A DNA stretch of 64,000 bases from Flavobacterium sp. CG_23.5 (GCF_017875765.1 NZ_JAGGNA010000001.1:3127001-3191000); one strand, 5' to 3'. Positions 17,528 through 27,206 are shown, counted from the first letter of the stretch. The notes: a model not told the origin generated them from the letters alone. Numbers and translations: made by a program.

Positions 17528-17535
17528 CAAAGTTA
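17528..17535 (-). promoter_or_regulatory. -7 box for the SDR gene
   Basis: On the minus strand the sequence reads TAACTTTG, an exact TAnnTTTG match 29 nt upstream of the ATG. No TTG was found at the expected -33 spacing. Confidence 0.45.
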
Positions 17536-17721
17536 AACCATTAGCTTTTTTTAACTGGTAATAAAAAGTAAAAAATGGATACTATTAACATTTGCGCATT
17601 GCTTCAAAAATTAAAATGCGTAGGTTATTTTGCCAATATTATAATTAGACAACAAAACCCCGTAATTATGTAACATTTAGATTGGCAAAATGATTGAATT
17701 TTGCAACGTAAAAATTAAACT

Positions 17722-18588
17722 ATGAAAAAAATTGTCCTTCTTTTAAATATTAGTATTGTAATGTTGTTAGTTTCCTGTAAACAACAAGATAAAACAGATG
17801 TTACTGGAGAACCTGTGAAAGTGAAGGAAAGACATCAGCCTAAAAAATTGTCCTATCGACTTGAGAACACGAAAGAATGGCTGTCAAAAAATAACACTGA
17901 CAGTACCCAACTTCACATCGCGTATGCCGTGAACAGAACTGATGGAGCCAATTTTAAAAATATGGGTTCTGTTGTTATTCCAGATGATATGAGTGGTGAT
18001 ATAGAGTTTTATCTTCCTTTTCCACTAGAGGTTTCTTCCTTGAAAGAAATTAATAAAATCATTTTTTTCTCCTATCCTACACAAACATTTGCCGCTTATG
18101 AAAAAGGACAATTAGTTTATACTGGACCAACTAATATGGGAAGAAAAAAGGATCTGACCCCTACAGGACTTTTTTATACGAACTGGAAAGCCGAACAAAC
18201 CACAAGTACTTTTGATGATGAATGGGACTTGCGTTGGAATTTTAATATTGAAAATAAATTGGGTGTGGGATGGCATCAATATACTTTACCAGGTTATCCA
18301 GCTTCTCATTCTTGTTTAAGACTTCAAGAAAAAGATGCCCGTAATCTTTATGATTGGGCGGATCAATGGGAATTAGCCGACGAGGAAAATGTAAAAGTAA
18401 AAGGAACTCCGGTAATTGTTTTTGGTGCTTATAATTTTAGTGCCCCTAAGCCTTGGTTACAATTGGCGACAAATCCTAAAGCCTTGGATATTTCTGAAAA
18501 CGAAATCGAAAAAGTTACTCTGCCTTTTTTAAGTAGCATTTTAAAAGAACAGAAAAACAGACAATCATTTCAAGATTCCAAGAAATAA
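17722..18588 (+). CDS. L,D-transpeptidase lipoprotein
   Basis: A 288-residue lipoprotein (signal peptide with lipobox LLVSC, lipidated Cys at about residue 19) with a YkuD-type L,D-transpeptidase domain. The catalytic segment is HQYTLPGYPASHSCLRL at about residues 191-207, where Cys is the nucleophile and the His is its partner. These enzymes make 3-3 crosslinks in peptidoglycan or attach proteins to it, acting in the periplasm. The motif SHSCLRL differs from the more common SHGCIRL only at permitted positions. Convergent with the gene at 18605 with only 16 bp between. Confidence 0.92.
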   Translation: MKKIVLLLNISIVMLLVSCKQQDKTDVTGEPVKVKERHQPKKLSYRLENTKEWLSKNNTDSTQLHIAYAVNRTDGANFKNMGSVVIPDDMSGDIEFYLPFPLEVSSLKEINKIIFFSYPTQTFAAYEKGQLVYTGPTNMGRKKDLTPTGLFYTNWKAEQTTSTFDDEWDLRWNFNIENKLGVGWHQYTLPGYPASHSCLRLQEKDARNLYDWADQWELADEENVKVKGTPVIVFGAYNFSAPKPWLQLATNPKALDISENEIEKVTLPFLSSILKEQKNRQSFQDSKK

Positions 18589-18604
18589 ACCTCTGGGTTT
18601 CGTT

Positions 18605-19426
18605 TTATTTTAGGTCAACACTAAGTTTGTAAATATCCGTTTCCAGAGCTTCAGTATCCTTGTCTTCGCAGAGCAAAAAATCTATTTTTTGTTCTGTTTT
18701 GGCGTATAATGTTAGTCCTTCGAATTTATGTATATCCGAAATTTTTTGGGTAATCAGTACTTCGAAATTTTCTAAGGACAATGCGCCTATAAAACTGCCC
18801 AATACTTCTCCGTCATCATACGTTAAGGTGGTATTTTCGACAGCTGCCAGAAAATAGATTTTATCTTCCACGAGAATTGCATCTGTAAAAGTGGCTTCTA
18901 TGTTTTGAATTTTTGGCAATGAGATAGGAAAAAAGTGAATGTCATTTCCTTTTTTATCCAAAGTAAAAAGTCCGTTTTTAGATTGTGCTCCATTTCCTCT
19001 TTGAAACATATGCCATTTTTCGTTATGGAATAAAGCGCCTTCGATATTTAAATCATCATCTGAGATGTAAGCGGTTTGTTTTAGTTTGTCATAAAGGGAT
19101 GATAAATCTTTTTCTTCAACTTTTCTATTTTCCAAGTGAAAAGTAATTCGTCTGTTTCGATTAGGTGTGGAACCGGACCCGAAAAGATAGAGTTTATTTC
19201 CTTTTAGGGTAATGGATTCAAAGTCGTATTTTTCCTTTTTTGCGATGTTTTCCTGACCGTTATCAAAGAGTTTTATTTTGTTGAGTTCTTTTTCTTGGAT
19301 TCGATATTGGTAAAGAAAGGAGCTGTTGTCAGATATAATGTATAAGGAATTGTCTTTATAAATGAGTCCTGATGACGAACCAATGCCTGCGATTTGAAAT
19401 TGTAATTCAAGTGTAAATTTTTCCAT
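18605..19426 (-). CDS. Uncharacterised beta-propeller-like protein
   Basis: A 273-residue protein with no signal peptide. Repeated strands ending in patterns such as GLIYKDNSLYIISDNSSFLYQY, KLYLFGSGS and KIYFLAAVEN, each about 45-50 residues apart, suggest a beta-propeller. From memory flavobacterial homologs are annotated as DUF6929, but I am not certain of that number. No catalytic motif is visible. It is leftward and ends 16 bp from the L,D-transpeptidase gene. Just upstream of its start lies a reverse-orientation copy of repeat R1. Confidence 0.7.
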   Translation of the reverse strand: MEKFTLELQFQIAGIGSSSGLIYKDNSLYIISDNSSFLYQYRIQEKELNKIKLFDNGQENIAKKEKYDFESITLKGNKLYLFGSGSTPNRNRRITFHLENRKVEEKDLSSLYDKLKQTAYISDDDLNIEGALFHNEKWHMFQRGNGAQSKNGLFTLDKKGNDIHFFPISLPKIQNIEATFTDAILVEDKIYFLAAVENTTLTYDDGEVLGSFIGALSLENFEVLITQKISDIHKFEGLTLYAKTEQKIDFLLCEDKDTEALETDIYKLSVDLK

Positions 19427-19450
19427 AAATGTATTTTTGAAATCGAATGC

Positions 19451-19536
19451 CCTAGCCCGGATAATAGTAAAAATCCTTTTTATTTTTTCTTTAAAAATAG
19501 AAAGATTGTAACGGATAGCCGGAAATAGCTCCTGAA
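19451..19536 (-). repeat. Dispersed repeat family R1, copy 3 (reverse)
   Basis: On the minus strand it reads CAGGAGCTATTTCCGGCTATCC, then TTACAATCTTTCTATTTTTAAAG, AAAGGATTTTTACTATTATCC and GGGCTAGGG. Same order and spacing as the copies at 11660 and 31380, in the opposite direction. Lies between divergent genes. Confidence 0.75.
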
Positions 19537-19565
19537 ATTCATCAGGATTAATCCTATTTATTCAT

Positions 19566-19573
19566 TATATTTG
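19566..19573 (+). promoter_or_regulatory. -7 box for PPK2
   Basis: TATATTTG, an exact TAnnTTTG match 25 nt before the ATG at 19599. No TTG at -33 spacing, so the call is tentative. Confidence 0.45.
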
Positions 19574-19598
19574 AGTTAGTAAAGATAAAATATTTCTT

Positions 19599-20480
19599 AT
19601 GAAGTCTATAAATCCTATTGATTTTAAAGTTGTTGACAAGATAGAATTGTCAAAATTGCCTACCAATTTAGATATTGGTGCTAGTGATAATAAGAAGGAA
19701 GAAAAACTGGACAAGGTGCAGGCCAAGTTAAGCGAGATTCAGGATGTAATGTATGCTCATAATCGCTATGGTGTGCTGATATGTTTACAAGGCATGGACA
19801 CTTCTGGGAAAGACAGCTTAATTCGGGAAGTTTTCGATGAATTTAATTCTCGCGGAGTTGTGGTGCACAGTTTTAAAACTCCTAATACAACAGAATTAGA
19901 ACATGATTATTTGTGGCGACACTATTTGGCTTTGCCAGAAAAAGGAAAGTTTGCTGTTTTTAACAGATCTCATTATGAAAATGTTTTAGTCACACGGGTG
20001 CACCCTGAATATATCCTAAAGGAAAACTTGCCGGGAATAGATACTGTTTCGGCTATTACGCCTGAGTTTTGGGACAATAGAATGCAGCAAATTAGACATT
20101 TTGAGAAACACATTACTCAAAACGGAATTATTGTGCTGAAATTCTTTTTGCACATGAGCAAAGAAGAGCAGAGAAAACGTTTGTTGAGCAGGTTAGAAGA
20201 TGAGAAAAAAAATTGGAAATTTTCTACTGGGGATTTGGCAGAAAGAGAGCGTTGGGATGATTATATGCATTTTTATGAAGAGGCGATAAATAATACTTCT
20301 ACGGACTATGCTCCTTGGTATGTGATTCCTGCTGATGATAAGGAAATGTCTCGTTACATTGTTGCCAAAATTATTTGGGAAGAAATGCAAAAACATACGG
20401 ATATAAAAGAACCACAATTAGATAAAACAGTAATGGAGAATATAGAAAAGTATAAGGAGATTCTAAAGGAAGAGAATTAG
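19599..20480 (+). CDS. Polyphosphate kinase 2 family protein
   Basis: A 293-residue PPK2-family enzyme, transferring phosphate between polyphosphate and nucleotides (ADP/GDP or AMP). The Walker A-like loop is QGMDTSGKDSLIREVF at about residues 64-79; the Asp-containing Walker B/lid region is FNRSHYENVLVTRVHPEY at about 122-139; and the KWKFS-like EKKNWKFSTGDLAERERWDDY segment at about 203-223 is typical. The single PPK2 domain suggests class I or III (phosphorylation of NDP or NMP); which one cannot be decided by eye. It is monocistronic. Confidence 0.93.
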   Translation: MKSINPIDFKVVDKIELSKLPTNLDIGASDNKKEEKLDKVQAKLSEIQDVMYAHNRYGVLICLQGMDTSGKDSLIREVFDEFNSRGVVVHSFKTPNTTELEHDYLWRHYLALPEKGKFAVFNRSHYENVLVTRVHPEYILKENLPGIDTVSAITPEFWDNRMQQIRHFEKHITQNGIIVLKFFLHMSKEEQRKRLLSRLEDEKKNWKFSTGDLAERERWDDYMHFYEEAINNTSTDYAPWYVIPADDKEMSRYIVAKIIWEEMQKHTDIKEPQLDKTVMENIEKYKEILKEEN

Positions 20481-20667
20481 TTTGAATATTTTTTCGGTGA
20501 AAGTTATTACAAGTTTATTACTTTATTATCAAATTGTTAGTATGTAAATTTATTGGTTTACAGCGTTGGATTTTACAGTAAACTCTTGGCTTTTTATTAA
20601 TATTCCGTTCATTTGAAGTTAAAATTCAGTTCATTTCTTTGCTTTGAATTTTAAACTATCGACCAAA

Positions 20668-22116
20668 ATGAAAAGAATTATTTTACCAATGTTATTTTTA
20701 GTTTCATTAATCTCTTGTGAGAATGATCCTAAATCTTCGAAGGAAACTACAAGTGTAGTTTTAGCAAACCAATCGGTTACTCCAGTATTATTAAAAAAGC
20801 AAGCTGGTTTTGAAAACTTAGAACTTTTTTCACTAATTACTTCAGATGATGTTTTAGCAGGAAGTCCAAATTATGTTTTTGGTGGATCAGCGGATGGTTC
20901 CGGTTTATTAAAAAATGCAGATGGGACTTTTACTTTCTTAGTAAATCAAGAAGATAATTTTGCGGTTTCAAGAATTACTTTAGACAAGACATTCAAACCT
21001 ACAAAGGGAGAATATTTGCTGAATTCTAATGGTGGAACCTGGAGATTGTGTGGCGCTACAATGGCTACAGTTGCTGAACATGGTTTTGGTCCGCTTTATT
21101 TAACTTGCGGTGAATCTGGAGAAGAATCTCGAACACATGCTTTAAATCCTTATGGAGATGTTGGGTCCAATTCTGTTTCTAAAGAGTTGCCTGGTTTTGG
21201 AAGATTAAGCGCTGAGAATGCTTTGCCTTTAAGAAAGTCTGCTTTTGCAGGAAAAACGGTAGTTGTAATAGGTGATGATGATTCCGGAACTTATGGAGGT
21301 CAGGTATTCATGTATGTTTCTAATACTGTAGGTGATTTAGCGAATGGTTCTTTATACATGATGAAAAGAACAGATGATAATCAGAGAGAAAAAGATATGG
21401 TTGCGGGACAATCGTACTCTGTTTCGTTTGTGAAAATTGAGAATCATACTACAATGACTGGAGCCCAAATTAACGCAGCGGTAAATACACTAAAAGCGAT
21501 AAAATTTGGTAGAATTGAAGATTTAGATTACCGAAAAGGCGGAGATGCAGCAGATCGTGAAATCTACTTTAATGCTACAGGACAAAATACTACAGGAACA
21601 AATGCTGATGCTTCAAGAACTAAATATGGTAGAGTTTATAAATTGAATTTAGACGCTGCCAATCCATTAGTTGGAACTTTGCAAGTAATTCTTGACGGAG
21701 ACGATCGTACCGGCATTGCTGGAAAATTCCAAAATCCAGATAACATTTGCGTAACTAAAAACTATGTGTATGTTGAAGAAGATGCTAATGGTTACGGGGA
21801 TGAAACTCATGATGGTTATATTTATCAATACAATATTGCAACTAAACAATTGAAAGTTGTTGTAGAGTTAGATCACCGTCGTGATGCTACTGATGCTGCA
21901 AAATATAATGTAGGTGGCGTTAGCAAATTTGGTGATTGGGAATACGGTGCATTGATTGATGTGTCCGAACAATTAGGAATGGATGATACCTTTTTATTAA
22001 GTGTTCAACCACATACTTGGAGAGGGATAAAATATAAGGGGGTTGATGGAGGAACAAATCGTCCAAATGAAGATCAAGCCAGTCAAATTGTAATAATCAA
22101 AGGACTTGCTAGATAA
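20668..22116 (+). CDS. PhoX/DUF839-like lipoprotein
   Basis: A 482-residue lipoprotein (lipobox LISC, Cys about residue 17) of the PhoX/DUF839 beta-propeller type. Landmarks are NQEDNFAVSRITLD, RLCGATMATVAEHGFGP, GDDDSGTYGGQVFMYVSNT and the late GKFQNPDNICV. PhoX phosphatases are Ca/Fe-dependent alkaline phosphatases; this protein may be one or may have another role, since I cannot verify the metal ligands. The frame also opens at a TTG at 20644, but the ATG at 20668 gives a clean lipoprotein signal. A hairpin terminator and then the di-haem peroxidase follow 88 bp later. Confidence 0.85.
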   Translation: MKRIILPMLFLVSLISCENDPKSSKETTSVVLANQSVTPVLLKKQAGFENLELFSLITSDDVLAGSPNYVFGGSADGSGLLKNADGTFTFLVNQEDNFAVSRITLDKTFKPTKGEYLLNSNGGTWRLCGATMATVAEHGFGPLYLTCGESGEESRTHALNPYGDVGSNSVSKELPGFGRLSAENALPLRKSAFAGKTVVVIGDDDSGTYGGQVFMYVSNTVGDLANGSLYMMKRTDDNQREKDMVAGQSYSVSFVKIENHTTMTGAQINAAVNTLKAIKFGRIEDLDYRKGGDAADREIYFNATGQNTTGTNADASRTKYGRVYKLNLDAANPLVGTLQVILDGDDRTGIAGKFQNPDNICVTKNYVYVEEDANGYGDETHDGYIYQYNIATKQLKVVVELDHRRDATDAAKYNVGGVSKFGDWEYGALIDVSEQLGMDDTFLLSVQPHTWRGIKYKGVDGGTNRPNEDQASQIVIIKGLAR

Positions 22117-22145
22117 TATATTCTAAAGTAAATAGTTACGAAAAT

Positions 22146-22177
22146 CCACGATTTCCTATTAGGAATCGTGGTTTTTG
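22146..22177 (+). terminator. Terminator after the PhoX-like gene
   Basis: CCACGATTTCC pairs with GGAATCGTGG (one bulged T), loop TATTA, followed by TTTTTGTTTT. Confidence 0.8.
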
Positions 22178-22203
22178 TTTTCTCTCCATTTTTAAAATTT
22201 CTT

Positions 22204-23979
22204 ATGAAAAATTTCTTTTTTCTTTTATTATTGATTTCCCTTTTCTCTTGTAAAAACAAACTCACACATGAAAAAATAAAGGATTTGTTCCAAGCGGATA
22301 TTCAGGTTCTAATTCAAAATGTTTCGCAATTGGAACTTTTGGTACAATCGGATTCAAAGCCAACACAAATCCAAAAACAATTTCTTCAAGCACATCAAAA
22401 CTATAAACGAGTAGAAATGATAAGCGAATATTATTTTCCTGTTGTTTCTAAATCGATTAACGGACCCGCATTAGCCGAGTTTGAAGAAGATGAAGGAAAA
22501 ACAGTTCCTCCTGAGGGATTTCAAGTTATCGAAGAATTTCTTTTCCCTAATTATGATCCTCAATCAAAAGAGGAACTTCTAAAAGAAATTGGGATTCTTT
22601 CGGCTAATTTAAAACGATTGGACAAAGTGTCGCAAACCAATGAACTAACGGATTCCCATATTTTTGATGCGATGCGTTTAGAAGTTTTTAGGATAATCAC
22701 TTTAGGAATAACTGGATTTGATTCTCCAATTGTTCAAAATTCTATTCCTGAAGCAGTCTCGTCACTGGAAAGTATTGAGGAATATTATCAAATTTATTTG
22801 GACAATTCAGAGGATTTGATTGCTAAGTCAGTTTTAAAAACGATTAAAACCGGGAAAGAGTATTTACATAAGAATACCAAGTTTAATGAATTTGACCGCG
22901 CTGTTTTTATTCGGGAAATTGCAAACCCGCTGAGTAAAGGTTTGTATAGAACTCAAATGGAATTGAAAATTCCTTTGATTAAAGAAGTAAGAGGATTAAA
23001 AACTACCGCCCAAACACTTTTTGATGCAACTGCTTTTGATGCCGAAGCTTTTTCAGGATTTCCAGATTATAAAACTACGCCAGAGAAAATTGAGTTAGGA
23101 AAATTGTTATTCAATGATCCTATTTTGTCTGGTAATAATTCCCGTTCGTGTGCTTCCTGCCATCATTCGGAAAATGCATTTACTGACGGATTAGAAAAAG
23201 CAGTTTCGTTGGATGGAAGATCATTGGTAAAAAGAAATACACCTACGCTTTCTAACATTGCTTTTCAACGTGTTTTCTTTTCGGATTCCAGAGTTAATTA
23301 CCTAGAGGATCAAGCGATAGCTGTAATTACAAATGAAAATGAAATGCATGGCTCTTTGAAAAAATCAGTTTTGGCTTTAAAAACTAACCGGAAATATGCC
23401 GCTAAATTCCAAAAAGCATTTCCAAAAAAGGCAATTGATGAATTCGCAATAAAAAATGTTTTAGCATCTTATATTAGGTCATTGAGTAACTATGATTCAA
23501 AGTTTGATGAATTCATGCGGGGAGAGGAGAAATTTGATTTGGATGAGATTGCTGGATTTAATTTATTTGCCGGAAAGGCAAAATGTGCTACTTGTCATTT
23601 TATTCCATTAACTAACGGAACAGTGCCTCCAAGTTTTATAAAATCAGAAAGCGAAGTACTGGGCGTTCCCAATGCAAATAAAAAATTAGATGCTGATTTA
23701 GGAAAATTCGAATTGACAAAAGCTGAAATTAACAGAAATTCTTTCAAGACTCCCACTATTAGAAATGTAGCCTTAACGGTGCCATATATGCATAATGGTG
23801 TTTTTAAAACCTTAGAAGAAGTAATTGATTTTTATAATGATGGAGGAGGAAAAGGATTGGGATTTAATTTGCCAAATCAAACGCTGCCAGAGGATAAACT
23901 GAACTTGACATCTATAGAAAAAAAGCAACTTATTGCCTTTATGAAAACGCTAACGGATAAAAAATATTTAAAAAATTAA
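22204..23979 (+). CDS. Di-haem cytochrome c peroxidase lipoprotein with imelysin-like N-terminus
   Basis: A 591-residue lipoprotein (lipobox LFSC). The C-terminal 330 residues are a MauG/CcpA-type di-haem peroxidase with two CxxCH sites, CASCH and CATCH, and the conserved ENEMHGS and FKTPTIRNVALTVPYMHNG segments. The N-terminal 250 residues contain PPEGFQVIEEFLFPNYD and a helical pattern resembling the imelysin/EfeO domain. The frame opens at GTG 22168, but the ATG at 22204 gives the lipoprotein signal. The pairing with a PhoX-like lipoprotein is repeated in other flavobacteria as I recall. Bidirectional terminator follows. Confidence 0.92.
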   Translation: MKNFFFLLLLISLFSCKNKLTHEKIKDLFQADIQVLIQNVSQLELLVQSDSKPTQIQKQFLQAHQNYKRVEMISEYYFPVVSKSINGPALAEFEEDEGKTVPPEGFQVIEEFLFPNYDPQSKEELLKEIGILSANLKRLDKVSQTNELTDSHIFDAMRLEVFRIITLGITGFDSPIVQNSIPEAVSSLESIEEYYQIYLDNSEDLIAKSVLKTIKTGKEYLHKNTKFNEFDRAVFIREIANPLSKGLYRTQMELKIPLIKEVRGLKTTAQTLFDATAFDAEAFSGFPDYKTTPEKIELGKLLFNDPILSGNNSRSCASCHHSENAFTDGLEKAVSLDGRSLVKRNTPTLSNIAFQRVFFSDSRVNYLEDQAIAVITNENEMHGSLKKSVLALKTNRKYAAKFQKAFPKKAIDEFAIKNVLASYIRSLSNYDSKFDEFMRGEEKFDLDEIAGFNLFAGKAKCATCHFIPLTNGTVPPSFIKSESEVLGVPNANKKLDADLGKFELTKAEINRNSFKTPTIRNVALTVPYMHNGVFKTLEEVIDFYNDGGGKGLGFNLPNQTLPEDKLNLTSIEKKQLIAFMKTLTDKKYLKN

Positions 23980-23982
23980 AAC

Positions 23983-24015
23983 AAAAAAATGCGCTGAATT
24001 TCAGCGCATTTTTTT
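23983..24015. terminator. Bidirectional terminator between peroxidase and OMP genes
   Basis: AAAAAAATGCGCTGA-ATT-TCAGCGCATTTTTTT, a perfect palindrome with A and T runs, serving the two convergent genes. Confidence 0.9.
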
Positions 24016-24034
24016 AAACTAATTCAAAATAGTT

Positions 24035-24616
24035 TTATAGTTGAAAACCATAAGCTAAACGTACACCAACTTGTCCAACTCCTCTACCAAGAGTACCATT
24101 GTTGTTTAAACGATCAAAATGATTGTAATGGGTATAGTTCAAAGAAATATCGATATATTTTGTTGCGTACCCAATACTTGGAGATAACAATAAAGAAGTT
24201 TTGTCTCTAGTGTTATCTACATTGCTTACTGCAAATGCAGCTCCAGCTTCTCCCATTACATAAAATTCGTCATTCCATACAAAAGCTTTGAAACCCGCTT
24301 TAGCTGGGATAATCCCTAAATCTTTTCCTTCAGTTTGTCCAGGAAAAGTATCAGCTTTGCTTACAAATAAGTTAGTATAACCTGTAGTTAAAGTCAAAGA
24401 GTATCTTTTTGATAAATCATATTGCCCTCTTACATCGGCTCCTAATGCTAATTTATAAGGATCATTTGTAGAATAGCCAGCATTTAAACCTACTCCTAAA
24501 CGAAAACCTTGATCGTAATTTTTAACTTCTTTAACTTCTTGTGCTTGTGCATTGTTAGCGAACATAGCTGAAATCGCTACCACTAATACCATTTTAATTT
24601 TTGCTGAAATTTTCAT
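24035..24616 (-). CDS. Outer-membrane beta-barrel protein
   Basis: A 193-residue exported protein. A signal peptide spans about residues 1-25 (KIKMVLVVAISAMFANNAQAQ, cleavage after AQA). The rest alternates beta strands rich in Tyr, Gly and Asn (GVGLNAGYSTND, SLTLTTGYTNL, VGQVGVRLAYGFQL) and ends with an aromatic-rich strand, as outer-membrane barrels of eight strands do. Function unknown; the porin-family OMP_b-brl group is the best description. Convergent with the peroxidase and divergent from the MATE gene. Confidence 0.85.
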   Translation of the reverse strand: MKISAKIKMVLVVAISAMFANNAQAQEVKEVKNYDQGFRLGVGLNAGYSTNDPYKLALGADVRGQYDLSKRYSLTLTTGYTNLFVSKADTFPGQTEGKDLGIIPAKAGFKAFVWNDEFYVMGEAGAAFAVSNVDNTRDKTSLLLSPSIGYATKYIDISLNYTHYNHFDRLNNNGTLGRGVGQVGVRLAYGFQL

Positions 24617-24794
24617 AATTGTAATATTTTGTTTAATAATTGTTTCGTCATTTTGCTTTTACTGTTGCATAATAACTCTGCAAATGTAAGTTTACAGTAA
24701 GTTTGAAATGTTATAGAATTATTCGCTTTTGTTATAGAATTCCTTGTTTAATGCAAAAGTCTACTAATAAACAGACGTTATATTTATAATAGTA

Positions 24795-24826
24795 TTGATA
24801 AAATTGAAAGCTTCTATTTATCTTTG
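24795..24826 (+). promoter_or_regulatory. Predicted promoter of the MATE gene
   Basis: TTG at 24795-24797, a 21-nt spacer, TATCTTTG at 24819-24826: an exact TTG-N-TAnnTTTG promoter, 17 nt before the GTG start at 24844. Confidence 0.6.
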
Positions 24827-24843
24827 TCAATAAAAAAGTAAAA

Positions 24844-26226
24844 GTGAATTTATCTACATATACTAAAGAGTTTTCTTATAATATCAAATTAGCATATCCT
24901 GTAATTTTGGGAATGCTTGGACATACTTTAATAGGTATCGTGGATAATTTCATGGTTGGGAAACTAGGGTCGACGGAATTGGCTGCAGTTTCCTTAGGTA
25001 ATAGTTTCATTTTTATAGCATTATCTTTAGGAATAGGATTTTCTACAGCTATTACGCCATTGGTTTCTGAGGCAAATGCGGAACAAAATGATAAAAAAAT
25101 TCGTTCGACTTTTCATCATGGTTTATTATTGTGTACCGTTTTAGGAGTTGTTTTATTTATGGTGACCGTATTATCTAAACAAATAATGTACTTGATGCAC
25201 CAACCCAAAGAAGTAGCTGATATGGCCGCTCCTTATATTGATTGGGTCGCATTTTCTTTGATTCCCGTTATTATTTATCAAGGATACAAACAATTTGCTG
25301 ACGGTTTAGCGCAAACTAAATATTCCATGTATGCTATATTAATGGCTAATGTGGTTCATATATTTTTTAACTATGTATTGATTTATGGGATTTGGATTTT
25401 TCCAAAATTAGGTATTCTTGGAGCAGCATTAGGAACCGTGATTTCCAGAATTATGATGGTAGTTTTCATGGATTTATTGATGAGACATAATAAAGCGTTT
25501 AAAAGCTATTTCAAAAATTTTAGTTTCAAAGAAATCCGAAAATCAATTCTAAAAAAAATTATCAATCTTGGTTTTCCTTCCGCCATGCAAATGCTTTTTG
25601 AAGTAACCTTATTTACTGCCGCAATTTGGCTTTCCGGCTCATTAGGGAAAAACAGTCAAGCAGCAAACCAGATTGCGCTTATCCTAGCTTCATCAACCTT
25701 TATGGTTGCGATGGGCTTGAGCGTGACCGCCATGATTAGAGTGAGCCATACGAAAGGAATGAATGATTACAAAAGTTTAATTGTTGTAGCAAGATCTATC
25801 TTTTTATTGGCTATTATGCTCGAAACTTTTTTCGCCTTTATTTTTGTAATTTTTCATAACTTCCTGCCTCATTTATTCTTGAATATGACTGATTCGGCCC
25901 AAGCGATTGATAACAGCGAAATCATATTAATAACTGCAAAATTACTTTTAGTGGCTGCGGTTTTTCAAATTTCAGATGGAATTCAAGTTGTAGTGCTTGG
26001 AGCTTTAAGAGGTTTGCAAGACGTAAAAATTCCTATGTATATTACTTTTGTCGCGTATTGGGTAATTGGTTTTCCTATTTCGTACTATTTGGGAAAATAC
26101 ACTTCATTACAAGCGGTAGGAATTTGGATAGGATTATTGGCAGGATTGTCTTCGGCAGCTTTATTTTTATACATTCGTTTCGCAAGATTAACAAGAAAAT
26201 TGGTTTTAGAAAATCACAAAAATTAA
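24844..26226 (+). CDS. MATE-family multidrug efflux transporter
   Basis: A 460-residue inner-membrane antiporter with about twelve helices, of the NorM type, expelling cationic drugs in exchange for Na+ or H+. The N-terminal GHTLIGIVDNFMVGKLG and later VVLGALRGLQDVKIPMYI segments are MATE signatures; a second-half repeat begins near residue 240 (INLGFPSAMQMLFE). It starts with GTG at 24844, the only in-frame start near the predicted promoter. The following gene, a prohibitin-like protein, begins 71 bp later in the same direction. Confidence 0.93.
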   Translation: MNLSTYTKEFSYNIKLAYPVILGMLGHTLIGIVDNFMVGKLGSTELAAVSLGNSFIFIALSLGIGFSTAITPLVSEANAEQNDKKIRSTFHHGLLLCTVLGVVLFMVTVLSKQIMYLMHQPKEVADMAAPYIDWVAFSLIPVIIYQGYKQFADGLAQTKYSMYAILMANVVHIFFNYVLIYGIWIFPKLGILGAALGTVISRIMMVVFMDLLMRHNKAFKSYFKNFSFKEIRKSILKKIINLGFPSAMQMLFEVTLFTAAIWLSGSLGKNSQAANQIALILASSTFMVAMGLSVTAMIRVSHTKGMNDYKSLIVVARSIFLLAIMLETFFAFIFVIFHNFLPHLFLNMTDSAQAIDNSEIILITAKLLLVAAVFQISDGIQVVVLGALRGLQDVKIPMYITFVAYWVIGFPISYYLGKYTSLQAVGIWIGLLAGLSSAALFLYIRFARLTRKLVLENHKN

Positions 26227-26297
26227 AATTTTTCTCACAATGTAACTTCTTATTTCTTTTCTCGTATAATAAGTATATTAATCAAACCAATTAAAAA

Positions 26298-27206
26298 ATG
26301 ATACTATTTATTATTCTTGGAATAATCTTGTTAATTCTAAGTTTTACATTAAAAAACGATACAAATCCCTTTTCTAAATTTTCAGGTATTCTCAAAATCA
26401 TTGGGGTTCTTCTAATTATTTTGGGAGTTTTTTCTTCTATGTTTAAGCAAATTGATGCGGGTAAAGTAGGAGTAAAATCTTTGTATGGTAGCGTTCAACC
26501 AGATGTTTTAGAAAGTGGATTGAATGTGATTAATCCGCTTATGGATGTTACGGAATTCGACATTCAAACCCAAAATTATACCATGTCAGCAGTTCATGGA
26601 GAAGGGGCACAACAAGGTGACGACGCCATTCGTGTTTTGTCAAATGATGGACTTGAAGTAGTAATTGACTTAACGGTTTTGTTCAGAGTATCACCAGATG
26701 CTGCTCCAAAAATTTTCAAAGAAATTGGAGTAAACTATTCTGATAAAATTGTTCGACCTATTACTAGAACCCGTATTCGTGATAATGCTGTTTATTATGA
26801 TGCCGTTGCCTTATATTCCACCAAAAGAAATGAATTTCAACAGCGAATTTTTAAAACAATAGAAGCCGATTTCAAATCGAGAGGATTGGTTTTGGAGCAG
26901 TTGCTTATTAGAAATATTAATCTTCCTACATCAGTAAAAGCATCTATCGAAAGTAAAATTAATGCAGAGCAAGATGCTCAAAAAATGACTTTTGTTCTTC
27001 AAAAAGAAAAACAGGAAGCCGAACGTAAAAGAGTAGAAGCACAAGGTATTGCCGATTATCAACGAATTATTTCAACGGGTTTAACTGACAAGCAATTGCA
27101 ATACGAACAAATAAAAGCGCAAAAAGAAATTGCAACCTCTACTAACACTAAAATTATTTTTATGAATGGCAGAGGGAATGCGCCGGTAATTCTTTCTGAT
27201 AAATAG
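26298..27206 (+). CDS. Prohibitin/SPFH-family membrane protein
   Basis: A 302-residue SPFH/Band 7 protein close to prohibitins. Two hydrophobic stretches at residues 1-21 and 32-51 anchor it in the inner membrane; the SPFH domain spans about 55-220 with GKVGVKSLYGSVQPDVLESGLNVINPL; and a coiled coil (KQEAERKRVEAQG) follows at about 225-260. Bacterial members form ring scaffolds that hold proteases such as FtsH or shape membrane microdomains. No partner is adjacent. Ends with a polar, disordered tail. Confidence 0.92.
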   Translation: MILFIILGIILLILSFTLKNDTNPFSKFSGILKIIGVLLIILGVFSSMFKQIDAGKVGVKSLYGSVQPDVLESGLNVINPLMDVTEFDIQTQNYTMSAVHGEGAQQGDDAIRVLSNDGLEVVIDLTVLFRVSPDAAPKIFKEIGVNYSDKIVRPITRTRIRDNAVYYDAVALYSTKRNEFQQRIFKTIEADFKSRGLVLEQLLIRNINLPTSVKASIESKINAEQDAQKMTFVLQKEKQEAERKRVEAQGIADYQRIISTGLTDKQLQYEQIKAQKEIATSTNTKIIFMNGRGNAPVILSDK

